DNA of 64,000 nucleotides from Streptococcus suis (GCA_022354845.1 CP031970.1:1426001-1490000); one strand, 5' to 3'. Shown: positions 36,678 through 45,635, numbered from the stretch's first letter. The notes: generated from the sequence alone by a model not told the origin. Program-made: numbers and translations.

Positions 36678-37225
36678 GGGTTTTCCTTTCTAGAATACCA
36701 TTCCTCTCTCGTCAATAAACTCACTCGTTCGGTACGAACTTCATCGATGAGTGGGAAATGCACATCTTCCAAGAGGTATTGGTAAACAAAGCCCAGTTTT
36801 TCTTGGACACGTAATGATTTGCTATTTTCTACAAAAGCACGACACCAGATTTTCTCAAGATTCAATTGGGAAAAGCCGTAATCCAGTAAAACTTGACTAG
36901 CCTCTGGCACCAATCCCTGTCCCCAAAATGAATGACCAATCCAATAACCAATCTCGGCCTCTGAATCAGCCAATTCAAGACCACCTTTCTTGCCAATCAT
37001 CAGTCCGATACTGCCAATCACCTGTCCTTTTTCTTTGTGAAAAAGGGCATAGGTTTCTGATTGGCTGAGAACAGTCTTGATAATCTCTCGACTTTCTTCC
37101 ACGCTCTGATGAACAGGCCAACCCGCTGCAGGACCAACTTCCGGATGACTGGCTTGAACAAATAAATCAGTTGCGTCTGTTTCACTCCAAGGTCGAAGCA
37201 TCAATCTATTGGTTTCAAGAATCAT
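36674..37225 (-). CDS. GNAT acetyltransferase (RimJ/RimL type)
   Basis: This 183-aa protein has MILETNRLMLRPWSETDATD, ELADSEAEIGYWIGHSFWGQGLVPEA (acetyl-CoA motif A) and VENSKSLRVQEKLGF, the standard RimJ/L-type N-acetyltransferase features. Substrate unknown. It lies in an operon with SDR and ASCH genes. Confidence 0.9.
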   Translation of the reverse strand: MILETNRLMLRPWSETDATDLFVQASHPEVGPAAGWPVHQSVEESREIIKTVLSQSETYALFHKEKGQVIGSIGLMIGKKGGLELADSEAEIGYWIGHSFWGQGLVPEASQVLLDYGFSQLNLEKIWCRAFVENSKSLRVQEKLGFVYQYLLEDVHFPLIDEVRTERVSLLTREEWYSRKENP

Positions 37226-37237
37226 CGAATTTCCTCC

Positions 37238-37936
37238 CTACTTCAAACTCCAGCCACCATCAATGGTGATAATTTGGCCTTGCATGGAAGCCAGTTTGCC
37301 ACTGGCTAGCATAAATGTCAGCTCTGCGATTTCGCTGGGCTGGGTCCAGCATCCGATTGGAGTCTGGTCTGCCACCCAGTCCGCCAGACCACCCGGCTCA
37401 AAATCCTTCTGGGTCATGCCTGTTTGGACGGCACCTGGGGCGATACCGAAGACCTGAACCTTGTCCTTGGCATAGTCCAAAGCCAACTGCTTGGTAAAGC
37501 CTGCTAAAGCGTGCTTGGAAGCAGTATAGGCTGAGCCCCCTCCTCCTGCTAGACTAGAGGCAATGGAGCACATATTGATAATGATGCCAGACTGTCTGTC
37601 CACCATTTGCTGCAGATAGGGGCGAGTCAGTCTAGTCACCGCAAAAAAATTAACCTCGAAGATGCGAGCTAATTCATCCTCCTCGATATCCAGATGGGGA
37701 CGGTAATCATCTAGAATGCCTGCGGTGTTGCAGAGGACGTCGACTGTCTGGCACCATGAAAAGACTGGGCTTAAATCGCCTGTCAGGTCCAGCTGTAGAA
37801 AGTGGAAATCTCCTGCCAAATCAGGCTTGCTGGCCTGATCAATCCCGTACACACGCCAGCCATTTTCCAAGAAAATGCCTGCCTGAGCTAGTCCGATGCC
37901 GCTGGAAACGCCTGTGATGAGGGCTGTCTTAGTCAT
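37238..37936 (-). CDS. Short-chain dehydrogenase/reductase (FabG-like)
   Basis: This 232-aa NAD(P)-dependent SDR has the cofactor motif TGVSSGIG, NTAG, Ser of MCSIASS and the catalytic YTASK. It is called 3-oxoacyl-ACP reductase-like by family, but it sits outside a fatty acid operon, so the substrate is unknown. It overlaps DUF2829 by eight bases. Confidence 0.9.
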   Translation of the reverse strand: MTKTALITGVSSGIGLAQAGIFLENGWRVYGIDQASKPDLAGDFHFLQLDLTGDLSPVFSWCQTVDVLCNTAGILDDYRPHLDIEEDELARIFEVNFFAVTRLTRPYLQQMVDRQSGIIINMCSIASSLAGGGGSAYTASKHALAGFTKQLALDYAKDKVQVFGIAPGAVQTGMTQKDFEPGGLADWVADQTPIGCWTQPSEIAELTFMLASGKLASMQGQIITIDGGWSLK

Positions 37937-38165
37937 GGACTTCTACCCAGTCGGTCGCAAGGACATCGCAGGGAGTCGGGCTCCACATGGAGAAGCCTTC
38001 GCCCTCGCCTGTCACGTTGATGAGGAAATAGGGCGTCGCCTCCAGCTTTTGCCCGTGGACCTCAATGGTGTCAAAGAGCTGGACGTAGTTCTCCGCTCCA
38101 CCCCAGCCTGTGCGAACGTACTTTTTCTTGGCCTTCAAGCCTGGTAAAATTTCTTCAAATGTCAT
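37929..38165 (-). CDS. DUF2829 protein (Tad2-like fold)
   Basis: This 78-aa protein reads MTFEEILPGLKAKKKYVRTGW ... FSMWSPTPCDVLATDWVEV, the DUF2829 signature (RxxW near the start, W-x-P-x-x-x-D-x-x-A-x-D-W at the end). DUF2829 is the fold of phage Thoeris anti-defence protein Tad2, which sequesters a cyclic ADP-ribose signal. Chromosomal members are common in streptococci and their role is unknown. It is first in an operon with SDR, GNAT and ASCH genes. Confidence 0.88.
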   Translation of the reverse strand: MTFEEILPGLKAKKKYVRTGWGGAENYVQLFDTIEVHGQKLEATPYFLINVTGEGEGFSMWSPTPCDVLATDWVEVHD

Positions 38166-38204
38166 GGGTTACTCCTTTATTCTTCTATCTTACAATCATT
38201 ATAC

Positions 38205-38239
38205 CAAAAAATCAGACTACTCTAAAGGCTAGCCTGATT
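38205..38239 (-). terminator. Intrinsic terminator after the PadR operon
   Basis: AATCAGGCTAGC...GTAGTCTGATT followed by TTTTT on the reverse strand, just past the stop at 38246. Confidence 0.65.
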
Positions 38240-38245
38240 CTGTTT

Positions 38246-39070
38246 CTACCCCACATTCTCCTTTTTCAATAGGAAAAATGTGCCTGCAAGTGTTGAGAAA
38301 AAGGCAAGAACCATAAAGAGCAGAGGCAACCAACCTGTCCAATCCTGCGGTCCGTAGCCAAACTGACTGGCCAGCAGCTGACTAAAGCCGCTGAGCACCG
38401 TTAACACATAGGCTGGAATCAAGGTATCTACAATTGCTGACTTACTGCGATAGTAGAAGAGACCAGCTGCGATTCCTAAGATTATCAAGAGACTGGCCCA
38501 CAAGGGCAGGGGAACTCCTTCATAAAACTGACGACTAATCCAAAAACGCAAGACAATCAGCCCTACAAAGCTAAGTCCCCACGTCCCCATCAGCAGATAG
38601 GACTTGATTTTTGACCGTTCATAGACTAGGTTCTTTAGGATGAAAAATGCAGAGCTGGGCAGAATGAGCGCCAGAAGCAAATCGCACAGCAAGCCTCGCC
38701 ATTCTAGGACCATTTCACCAGTCACTCCAAACAAACCTAAGAAAAACCAACTAATATAGACCAAGGAAATCAATCCTGTTAACCGCAAACCATAGTACCA
38801 GCGAATAGGCGGCAGGTCAGACAAGAGTTCATCCGCCATCTGCTTACTATCTTTGCCTAAAAAATCCTCTGCCGATTGACCGTCTGCTTGGGCATCCAAG
38901 ACATCTTGATAGATAGAAAGCAAGAGTTCCGTCGCTCTTTCCTCCTGCTCATGGAAGGCTGATGCCAGTATCAAGTAAGCATGGAGCTTACGCATATAAG
39001 CCTTGTTTTCCTTGGTCAACTTCCCCTGTAAGCTGCTAATAGTGTTCAAATGTTCCTGTTGCTTGTTCAT
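38246..39070 (-). CDS. HAAS-like/DUF1129-type membrane protein 2
   Basis: This 274-aa protein has an N-terminal ~85-residue helical cytoplasmic domain containing SAEDFLGKDSKQMADELL, followed by about eight membrane segments. It is a paralogue of the adjacent 39072-39866 gene (same SAEDFLGKDSKQMAD motif). Such proteins next to PadR regulators match the HAAS-type signalling architecture, in which the helical domain is an adaptor or sensor. Function unknown; a gap of a single base separates it from its paralogue. Confidence 0.72.
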   Translation of the reverse strand: MNKQQEHLNTISSLQGKLTKENKAYMRKLHAYLILASAFHEQEERATELLLSIYQDVLDAQADGQSAEDFLGKDSKQMADELLSDLPPIRWYYGLRLTGLISLVYISWFFLGLFGVTGEMVLEWRGLLCDLLLALILPSSAFFILKNLVYERSKIKSYLLMGTWGLSFVGLIVLRFWISRQFYEGVPLPLWASLLIILGIAAGLFYYRSKSAIVDTLIPAYVLTVLSGFSQLLASQFGYGPQDWTGWLPLLFMVLAFFSTLAGTFFLLKKENVG

Positions 39071-39071
39071 C

Positions 39072-39866
39072 TTACTTCTCCTTCCTCACCAACAAAACCG
39101 CAGTTCCAATCCAAAAGGCCATGGCTGGAAGAATCACCAACATCAGATTGAACCAAACTGGAACAGCCATGACCATATTTACCACACCGCCAACAATCAT
39201 AAAGAGATAGGTCGGTAAAAAGACATAGCGGACCAACTTTTCCTTTTGGAAAAATAGCAGAACGAGACCGAGCAAGGTGAGTGGTACTAGTAGCCCCCAG
39301 CCAGTCAAGACTAGGTCAGGTTCCTTGGGGATTGCCCAAAGACGAAGTCCACAAATCACGAGAAAAAGAAGGGGGATGCAAAGAAAACTTGCCCAGACCT
39401 TGATTTTGCTGGTCTGGTAAATCAGACCGCGAATGAGGAGGAAAATCCCTGCTGGCAGGAGGAAACTGAGAGCTGTGTCACACACCAAGCCCAGCCAGTT
39501 GAGGGAAATGGTTCCTGTCCCTGCAAAGTCTACCAGCCATTGGCTGCCGAGGTAGATGATGAGCATGAGGCCACTCAGGTTTGCGACTTCCATGAAACCA
39601 ATTGGAGGAAGGTAGCTGAGTAGGTCATCTGCCATTTGCTTGCTGTCTTTGCCCAGAAAATCCTCCGCCGAAAGCCCGTCATTTTGGGCTTCCAGAACAT
39701 CTTGGTAAATGGATAAAAGCTGGGCAGTCACTGCTTCTTCCTGCCTGTGAAAGACAGAGGCAATCATCATGTAGCCATTGATACGGCCCATGTATTCCTT
39801 GTTTTCCTTGATCAACTGGCTTTCAATCACTTCAATCTGCTTGCGGTATTCCATTTGTTTGCTCAT
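39072..39866 (-). CDS. HAAS-like/DUF1129-type membrane protein 1
   Basis: This 264-aa paralogue of the next gene has an N-terminal helical domain (KEYMGRINGYMMIASVFHRQ; SAEDFLGKDSKQMADDLL), then about seven to eight membrane helices. It follows the PadR regulator by a single base, so the regulator and both membrane proteins are co-expressed. It is probably an envelope-stress or signalling module controlled by PadR (inference). Confidence 0.72.
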   Translation of the reverse strand: MSKQMEYRKQIEVIESQLIKENKEYMGRINGYMMIASVFHRQEEAVTAQLLSIYQDVLEAQNDGLSAEDFLGKDSKQMADDLLSYLPPIGFMEVANLSGLMLIIYLGSQWLVDFAGTGTISLNWLGLVCDTALSFLLPAGIFLLIRGLIYQTSKIKVWASFLCIPLLFLVICGLRLWAIPKEPDLVLTGWGLLVPLTLLGLVLLFFQKEKLVRYVFLPTYLFMIVGGVVNMVMAVPVWFNLMLVILPAMAFWIGTAVLLVRKEK

Positions 39867-39867
39867 C

Positions 39868-40185
39868 TTATTCTCCTTTCAATCGCTGAACTTTTTGAAC
39901 CAATTCCGTCCACTGGCTCCAAAAATCTTCTAGATAAGCCTTTCCCTGGTCTGTCAGATAGAAATACTTCCTGTCGGGTCCATCTGGTGAGGGCTTATTC
40001 TGACTAAGAATCAGGTCATTTTTTTCTAACTTTTGAAGGAGTGGATAAACCGTCCCTCCGACCATGTTTTCAAAGCCCTGATTTCTCAACTCCTGAACCA
40101 ATTCGTAACCATAAATCTCCTTCTGGCTGATAATTTGTAATACACAGCCATCTAGAACCCCCTTGAGCATCTGGGTTTCTTTCAT
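39868..40185 (-). CDS. PadR family transcriptional regulator
   Basis: This 105-aa PadR-type winged helix protein has LKGVLDGCVLQIISQKEIYG, GGTVYPLLQKLEKNDLI and DRKYFYLTDQGKAYL. It likely represses its own operon. Its start codon overlaps the stop codon of the 54-aa membrane gene (TTATGA). Membership in the operon with HAAS-like membrane proteins fits known PadR-HAAS pairs. Confidence 0.9.
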   Translation of the reverse strand: MKETQMLKGVLDGCVLQIISQKEIYGYELVQELRNQGFENMVGGTVYPLLQKLEKNDLILSQNKPSPDGPDRKYFYLTDQGKAYLEDFWSQWTELVQKVQRLKGE

Positions 40186-40346
40186 AAGCCCTCCTCATCT
40201 TCTGCAAAAAATCCAAACAGCAAGCCTGACGCTAACATGATACCTAAGATCAATATAGAATCCAAGGCCCAGCCTGTTATAATCGCCGTCACAAGCGTGA
40301 TGCCTGCTAGTTTCCAATTTTCGCGACTTTTCTTATCCAGTTTCAT
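40182..40346 (-). CDS. 54-aa membrane protein, first gene of the PadR operon
   Basis: A small frame starts MKLDKKSRENWKLAGITL and contains one or two hydrophobic stretches (LVTAIITGWALDSILILGI; MLASGLLFGFF). It has a GGGAGGAAGT ribosome-binding site directly before the ATG at 40346, and its stop overlaps the PadR start. The strong ribosome-binding site and translational coupling support a real gene. Role unknown. Confidence 0.75.
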   Translation of the reverse strand: MKLDKKSRENWKLAGITLVTAIITGWALDSILILGIMLASGLLFGFFAEDEEGL

Positions 40347-40448
40347 ACTTCCTCCCATCTAGTTTGTAATACCAACTAGCCTGATAAAAAAAGTTATTTT
40401 CTTTGTCTTTTACCACTAGTTTGTTTTACCTATTAGTATTATATCTAT

Positions 40449-40477
40449 ATTATAATACAAGATACCTAGTATGTAAA
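40449..40477 (-). promoter_or_regulatory. Promoter of the PadR operon with an operator-like palindrome in the spacer
   Basis: TTTACA (40472-40477) and TATAAT (40449-40454) are separated by 17 bases on the reverse strand. The spacer contains ATACTAGGTAT, a nearly perfect palindrome that would place a PadR dimer over the promoter. Two further ACAAACTAG copies lie between the promoter and the first gene, at ~40355-40363 and ~40406-40414. Confidence 0.6.
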
Positions 40478-40529
40478 GCAATATAGTGAAAAATATTTAA
40501 AAATAAATCACTTTTAAAAGTTTGCGTTA

Positions 40530-40760
40530 ACGTCTCAGCACAGTGATAGATTGCTTCAACAGTCTGGGGAGAGACTGTTAAAGGTGGGAAATAAAACAAA
40601 CGCAGTTTGTGTACAAACAATATGGGAAATTGTTGGAGGTGGGAAATAAAACAAACGTAGTTTGTGTCCAAACAATCTGGGAGACTGTTGAAGGTGGGAA
40701 AAGACAAGCTGAGAGACTGATGAAGGGGGAAGATAAAAAGTTGCGGTAGCAACTTATCTT
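40530..40760. repeat. 55-bp tandem repeat with internal hairpins
   Basis: GGTGGGAA starts at 40583, 40638 and 40693, exactly 55 bases apart. The first two units share GGTGGGAAATAAAACAAACG and TTTGTGT...AAACAAT. Between units, palindromes such as ACAGTCT...AGACTGT and AACAATATGGGAAATTGTT occur. A partial unit precedes. Related sequence occurs at 31310-31430. No gene; the rest of 40347-40954 holds only the PadR promoter and a terminator. Confidence 0.85.
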
Positions 40761-40769
40761 AGAACCTGT

Positions 40770-40795
40770 AAAAAAAACTTGGGTTGCCCCAAGTT
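40770..40795 (-). terminator. Intrinsic terminator of amt-glnK
   Basis: GAACTTGGGGCAACCCAAGTT followed by a T7 run on the reverse strand, ~160 bases past glnK. Confidence 0.8.
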
Positions 40796-40953
40796 CATCA
40801 TATCTATTTCTAAGAACCAATATTCACCAATCACAAACTTTTAGATAAGAAAGCGATCTACACTGGTTTTTGAGAGAACACTAACTGTATTTTGACAAGA
40901 ACTAGTGTTGAAAAGCTTACTTAAATGAAAGTGCTGGGCTGTGAATCCAAGTT

Positions 40954-41295
40954 CTAAATTGCATCACGACCACGTTCCCCTGTCCGAATGCGAACAACAT
41001 CATCGATTGGCTGAATAAATATTTTACCGTCACCGACTTCCCCTGTTCGGACTACAGTAGTGATGACATCAACAACTTCTTCGACTGCGGCATCTTCAAC
41101 AACAATCTCTGCTTTTACCTTAGCAAGCATGGTTGGAGTCACCTTTTGACCACGAACAAATTCCGCAAAGCCTTTTTGATTTCCAAAACCCAGAACTTGT
41201 GAAATCGTCATTCCCTTAGCAACTCCTGCACTAGTTATGGCAACCTTAAGATCTTCTAATTTTTCTGTACGAATAATTGCTTCTATTTTTTTCAT
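40954..41295 (-). CDS. glnK: Nitrogen regulatory protein P-II (GlnK)
   Basis: This 113-aa PII protein has [10 protein letters not shown] at the start, [11 protein letters not shown], the B-loop region and the C-terminal [23 protein letters not shown] (in pieces). The T-loop has Lys at position 51 where enteric PII has the uridylylated Tyr, so it cannot be uridylylated there. It regulates the ammonium channel encoded just upstream. The ATG at 41295 is the family start. Confidence 0.95.
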   Translation of the reverse strand: MKKIEAIIRTEKLEDLKVAITSAGVAKGMTISQVLGFGNQKGFAEFVRGQKVTPTMLAKVKAEIVVEDAAVEEVVDVITTVVRTGEVGDGKIFIQPIDDVVRIRTGERGRDAI

Positions 41296-41309
41296 CAAAA
41301 ACACCTCTC

Positions 41310-42551
41310 TTATGAATCTAAGCCCATAAATGTTGGATAAGCTGTCTCACCATGTTCTGTATTATCCAAACCAATTGCTTCTTCTCTATCTGAAACGCGG
41401 AGTGGCATGAAGAATGAGATTCCCTTTATGAGAACAAATGTCATGCCTGCAGACCAAACAATTGTAAAAACAATCGCTGCGATGGTTACCAAGAACAGGC
41501 GTGGATTACCATAAATCAAGCCAATATTGTCAGGGTCGAGAGCCAATTCAGGAGTAGTAAACAGTCCTGTTACGATACCTCCAAAAATACCACCGACACC
41601 ATGACAGCCAAAAGCATCTAAGGCATCATCGTAACCAAGTTTATGTTTCACAATAGCAATTGCATAGAAACAAACTGGACTAACCAATAATCCGATAATC
41701 ACTGCACTCCACGTTGATACAAAACCAGCCCCGGGCGTAATAGCAACCAATCCAGCTACTAATCCTGTTGAAGCACCGACAAGTGATGGTTTTCCATTCT
41801 TTAAATATTCTAACAAAATCCATGAGAACATGGCCGCTGCAGCTGACAAATGTGTCGTTACCAAGGCATGAACAGCCAAACCATCGGCTGCTAAGGCAGA
41901 ACCTGCATTAAAACCAAACCAACCGAACCAAAGTAAGCCAGCCCCCAATAGGACAAATGGTACATTATGTGGACGGTATTCGAGGCGATTAAAGTCCTTG
42001 CGCTTGCCAACTACCAAAGCCAAAACCAAGCCACTTACCCCTGATGTAATATGGACAACATCACCACCAGCAAAGTCAATTGTACCCCACTGAGCAAGTA
42101 ACCCTTCATCCCAAACCATATGGGCAAATGGATAGTAAACTAAAAGAAGCCAACCAACTATGAAGATTAAGAGAGGTTTAAATCGCATCCGTCCCACTAC
42201 GGATCCTGTTAAAATCCCAACAGTAATGATAGAAAACATCATCTGAAAAACTGCGAAAAGTGAGTCCGGAATCGTCAAGCCCCTTGTACTCTCTGAGTCA
42301 CTGACGCCTTGGAAAAACGCATGTCCAAGATCACCAATAAGATTACCATCCCCTGAAAATGATAGAGAGTAACCAACAGCGAACCACATCACCGTTGAGA
42401 TAGCTAGCGAGACAACAGACATCATCATCGTTGAGATGACATTTTTCCGCCTCTCGAGACCACCATAGAAGAAAGCAAGGGCTGGCGTCATTAAAAATAC
42501 CAAACCTGTACAAATCACTATAAAGGCAATACTTGATCCTTCAATTTTCAT
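41310..42551 (-). CDS. amt: Ammonium transporter (AmtB/NrgA)
   Basis: This 413-aa ammonium channel has eleven membrane helices. Conserved segments are [28 protein letters not shown] and [13 protein letters not shown]. The twin-His pore is supplied by the HITSG and GCHGVGG histidines. The ATG at 42551 is chosen (AAAGGAG eight bases upstream) over a GTG two codons earlier. It lies 14 bases ahead of glnK, the conserved amtB-glnK pair. Confidence 0.95.
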   Translation of the reverse strand: MKIEGSSIAFIVICTGLVFLMTPALAFFYGGLERRKNVISTMMMSVVSLAISTVMWFAVGYSLSFSGDGNLIGDLGHAFFQGVSDSESTRGLTIPDSLFAVFQMMFSIITVGILTGSVVGRMRFKPLLIFIVGWLLLVYYPFAHMVWDEGLLAQWGTIDFAGGDVVHITSGVSGLVLALVVGKRKDFNRLEYRPHNVPFVLLGAGLLWFGWFGFNAGSALAADGLAVHALVTTHLSAAAAMFSWILLEYLKNGKPSLVGASTGLVAGLVAITPGAGFVSTWSAVIIGLLVSPVCFYAIAIVKHKLGYDDALDAFGCHGVGGIFGGIVTGLFTTPELALDPDNIGLIYGNPRLFLVTIAAIVFTIVWSAGMTFVLIKGISFFMPLRVSDREEAIGLDNTEHGETAYPTFMGLDS

Positions 42552-42779
42552 AAGCACATCTCCTTTTTTATCCCTTAATTGTTAGCACTTATCTTACTGT
42601 CTTCTTTTTTTATAAAAGGCAAGAACGATGACACTAAACAACTATAGAATGAACTTTTTGTTACGCTATATACAATATCACTATCCTCTTAATATGTAAA
42701 TATTAAATTGACAGAAAATTCTAAAAATGTTCCACGTTATGTTAGAAATATCAAAAAACTTGGGGAAAACCCCAAGTTT
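42552..42779. other. Intergenic region upstream of amt
   Basis: It holds the terminator of the ABC permease operon at its right end and the amt promoter region. A TGTCA...TTACA inverted pair at ~42695-42713 is GlnR-like but has 9 instead of 7 bases between half-sites, so it is not called as a site. Confidence 0.45.
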
Positions 42780-42780
42780 T
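42753..42780 (-). terminator. Intrinsic terminator of the Bce-type ABC operon
   Basis: AAAACTTGGGGTTTTCCCCAAGTTTTTTG on the reverse strand, starting at the permease stop. Confidence 0.85.
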
Positions 42781-44789
42781 TAGGAAACAATTTGTTTATA
42801 AGTCCGTGTTGTTATTACAAAAACCATCAAGTAGAGCAAGAAATAGACCAAACAAATTCCTATCGTTACATGTAACATTAATTCCATATTTACGACACCA
42901 ATTGAGACAAGGATGGCGGATAACATCTTATAGGCAAAACCAAGATGAACTATAGCCAACAAGATTGGAAGGAAAAATACCATCAACAACTGCTTACGGA
43001 TGGACTGTCTGGCTTGATTCTCATCCAGACCAACCTTGGTCATGATGATAAAGCGATCTCTGTCTTCATAGCCTTCTGAAATCTGTTTAAAGTAAATCAC
43101 CAAAACCACCGCCATAAGGAAGGTGAGCGATAGCAAGAGCCCAATGAAGAAAAGTGAACCAGCAAAACTAAAGAAGTTACGTGTTGCGTAGGCGCGGTAG
43201 GCCAGACTAATGGAGTTCGTTCCATCCGGTAATATATTGGACTCCCAAAGCTCACTTTCAAAACTACCTGATAAGAAAGTCTCTTGGCTATCTACCTGTT
43301 CTTCTTCTGACAAACTGCTTTCAAAGCCCATATAATAGTGATTCTCAGCTTGATTTTCAAATATCGTCAAATCTTGAACCACAACGATTAAATACTGACT
43401 TACAATGAAAGACACATGGTCTGGAAGATGTCCCAAGGTCACATTTTCAGACAAGACTTGGGCAACTTCCATCTCCTTTTCATCAAAGGCGAGGGTTTGA
43501 CCAGCTTGAAATTGGACTACCTTACTATAAATGGCCACTTGGTCTGCTTCCAACTCCAGTTTTTGACCAGTCATCTTTTCATAGCTGGCTTGATCAAGGA
43601 TAAACCCAACACCAAGGTCAGAGAAATCTATACTAGCGGCTTTTTCATCCGACAAAAATGCCACTTGCTGATTCGTCACATTAGAAAAATAGGCTTGTTG
43701 GTAGGGATAGACTACCTTACTTTCCACAGGAATCTTCGCCTCTTCCAAGATAGCATCCGCCCACTCCTCCACTTGTGTTTTTGAAGTGGTAGGTTCCATG
43801 ACAACATCAATCGAATAATCATTTGGATTCTGGTTGGCGATATAATCTTTACCACCGATGTAAATATTAAGTCCTCCAACCATGGTCACTAAAAACATAG
43901 TGGATAAAATGGTGATCGTAGCAAGACCCAGAGCATTTTTCCGCATACGGAAAATCAAGTTAGATACAGAAATGAAATTATCTGGCTTATAATAGTAGGT
44001 CTGACGATTCTTTAGCCAGTTTAATAGACTGATAACACCTGCTTGGAAGAGCAAATAAGTCCCAAGGATAACCAGAAGAGTTGCTCCGAAAAAGCTTGGA
44101 ATAGCCTGTATAGGACTCGTCACTAGTTGGGCAATAACATAGCCTGCTCCCAATAAAATAAGAGCTAAAAGAGTTTGCAACCAGAGGAATCCTGTTTTCT
44201 TATCCCCTCGCTTCTTGCCCTGAACCAGCTTGAGAGAGTCAGTCAAGCCTAGCTTTCCGATATTAACTAGGCTGACTAAAATGAAAATCCCATAGAGATA
44301 GGCAAGTACAATTGCCACATTTTTCAATTGAAAGACGGATGTCAAAACAACTGGCATCTGCATGGTCTTAAGCAAGAGCGCATAGAAAAGTTTGTCCAGG
44401 GCCAGTCCTAAAAGGAGGCCGGTCAAAATAGTGCTAGTTGAGTAGACCACATTTTCTAGGAAAGTCATCAAAAGAAGGTGTTTTTTCTCCAAACCCAGAA
44501 TACTATAGACACCGAACTCTTTTGACCGTTGCTTCATGACAAAACTATTGGCATATAAAACCATAATAGCAACTGCTAACATGACCACAATCATACCAAA
44601 CCCCAACACTTGGGTCACTCCATTTGCTCCCTTGACTTGACCTAAATCAGGATGAAAAGCTAATGATGCAAATATATAAGAAATGGCTGTGGAAACAATG
44701 GTCATTATTGCGTATGGGTAGTAGAGACGACGGTTCTTTTTTAGATTGGTTAGCGCCAATCGAAAGCATAGTCCAAACATACTACTCAC
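42780..44789 (-). CDS. Bce-type ABC transporter permease (BceB-like)
   Basis: This 669-aa permease has ten membrane helices, with a large extracytoplasmic domain between helices 7 and 8 (about residues 310-520) and FtsX-type segments. This is the BceB architecture, which binds lipid-cycle-targeting peptide antibiotics or their lipid targets. It works with the ATPase encoded by the overlapping upstream gene and signals to the BceS-like kinase. The antibiotic specificity cannot be predicted. Confidence 0.88.
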   Translation of the reverse strand: MSSMFGLCFRLALTNLKKNRRLYYPYAIMTIVSTAISYIFASLAFHPDLGQVKGANGVTQVLGFGMIVVMLAVAIMVLYANSFVMKQRSKEFGVYSILGLEKKHLLLMTFLENVVYSTSTILTGLLLGLALDKLFYALLLKTMQMPVVLTSVFQLKNVAIVLAYLYGIFILVSLVNIGKLGLTDSLKLVQGKKRGDKKTGFLWLQTLLALILLGAGYVIAQLVTSPIQAIPSFFGATLLVILGTYLLFQAGVISLLNWLKNRQTYYYKPDNFISVSNLIFRMRKNALGLATITILSTMFLVTMVGGLNIYIGGKDYIANQNPNDYSIDVVMEPTTSKTQVEEWADAILEEAKIPVESKVVYPYQQAYFSNVTNQQVAFLSDEKAASIDFSDLGVGFILDQASYEKMTGQKLELEADQVAIYSKVVQFQAGQTLAFDEKEMEVAQVLSENVTLGHLPDHVSFIVSQYLIVVVQDLTIFENQAENHYYMGFESSLSEEEQVDSQETFLSGSFESELWESNILPDGTNSISLAYRAYATRNFFSFAGSLFFIGLLLSLTFLMAVVLVIYFKQISEGYEDRDRFIIMTKVGLDENQARQSIRKQLLMVFFLPILLAIVHLGFAYKMLSAILVSIGVVNMELMLHVTIGICLVYFLLYLMVFVITTRTYKQIVS

Positions 44790-45540
44790 CTCGATTCGCC
44801 ATAAGAGTCAGAGTATCTGATATCAACTGAAACATCTCTTGACTGGTCCGCTCACCTCGGTAGATTTGGTTATAGAGAATACCATCTTTGATAAATAAAA
44901 CCCGTTTTGCCCGACTTGCTGCAGCTGTCGAATGGGTTACCATCAGAATTGTTTGCCCCTGCTGATTAATTTGTTCAAAAATATCCAGCAAGGTTGCTGA
45001 CGATTTGGAATCTAAGGCACCAGTCGGCTCATCTGCTAGAAGAATTTCTGGTCGTGTGATAATGGCACGCGCCACCGCAACTCGTTGTTGCTGACCACCA
45101 GAGATTTCGTATGGCATTTTCTCCTGCAAGGTCCCAATTTCAAGACTATTGAGTGTATGTACCAAACGCTTGTTCATCTCATCTATCGGATAGCGAGAAA
45201 GAACTAATGGCAGGAGAACATTGTCCTTGACAGATAAGGTATCCAAGAGGTTAAAGTCCTGGAACACAAAGCCCAATTTCTCCCGACGAAAGGCTGCTGC
45301 TTCCTTACTCTTGATAGACTGTGTATCCAAACCGTTCAGCAAAACCTTACCTCGCGTTGGCTTATCGAGGGTGGCCAAAATATTGAGCAAGGTCGATTTC
45401 CCTGAGCCAGACTCACCCATGATAGCGACATATTCTCCCTCTTCTACAGTAAAATGAATATCTTTTAAGGCCTCTAATTGCCCCGCCTTAAAGCGTGAAC
45501 TATAAATCTTTTGCACATGCTGAACATCTAAGACAGTCAT
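44782..45540 (-). CDS. Bce-type ABC transporter ATP-binding protein (BceA-like)
   Basis: This 252-aa ATPase has Walker A GESGSGKST, signature ISGGQQQR, Walker B EILLADEPTGALD and the H-loop MVTHS. It pairs with the ten-helix permease. The start follows a promoter region carrying a BceR-type operator. Confidence 0.92.
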   Translation of the reverse strand: MTVLDVQHVQKIYSSRFKAGQLEALKDIHFTVEEGEYVAIMGESGSGKSTLLNILATLDKPTRGKVLLNGLDTQSIKSKEAAAFRREKLGFVFQDFNLLDTLSVKDNVLLPLVLSRYPIDEMNKRLVHTLNSLEIGTLQEKMPYEISGGQQQRVAVARAIITRPEILLADEPTGALDSKSSATLLDIFEQINQQGQTILMVTHSTAAASRAKRVLFIKDGILYNQIYRGERTSQEMFQLISDTLTLMANRGE

Positions 45541-45619
45541 AACATCACTCCCTTTCTTTTTCTACCTCCATTCTAGCTTAAGCCAACATAAGCTACCATA
45601 GTTCAAGCTTTCATTTACG

Positions 45620-45633
45620 TTACAGTTTTGTAA
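45620..45633 (-). promoter_or_regulatory. BceR-type operator upstream of the ABC genes
   Basis: TTACAAAACTGTAA (reverse strand) fits TNACA-N4-TGTAA, the invariant half-sites recognised by BceR-like response regulators. It lies ~80 bases before the ATPase start, at the end of the kinase gene. This indicates that transporter production is induced by the adjacent two-component system. Confidence 0.8.
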
Positions 45634-45635
45634 GA

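Noticed and set aside
40530..40760. CRISPR array
   Set aside because: The 55-base period has no separate conserved repeat plus unique spacer structure; whole units are similar, and no cas genes are near.
40450..40820. Overlapping reverse-strand frames of 80-100 codons in the 55-bp repeat region
   Set aside because: Their repetitive, Cys/Phe-rich composition only reflects translation of the tandem repeat; no ribosome-binding site or homology.
42690..42715. GlnR-like inverted repeat (TGTCA...TTACA) upstream of amt
   Set aside because: The half-sites are nine bases apart instead of seven, so it does not fit TGTNA-N7-TNACA; left as a remark only.
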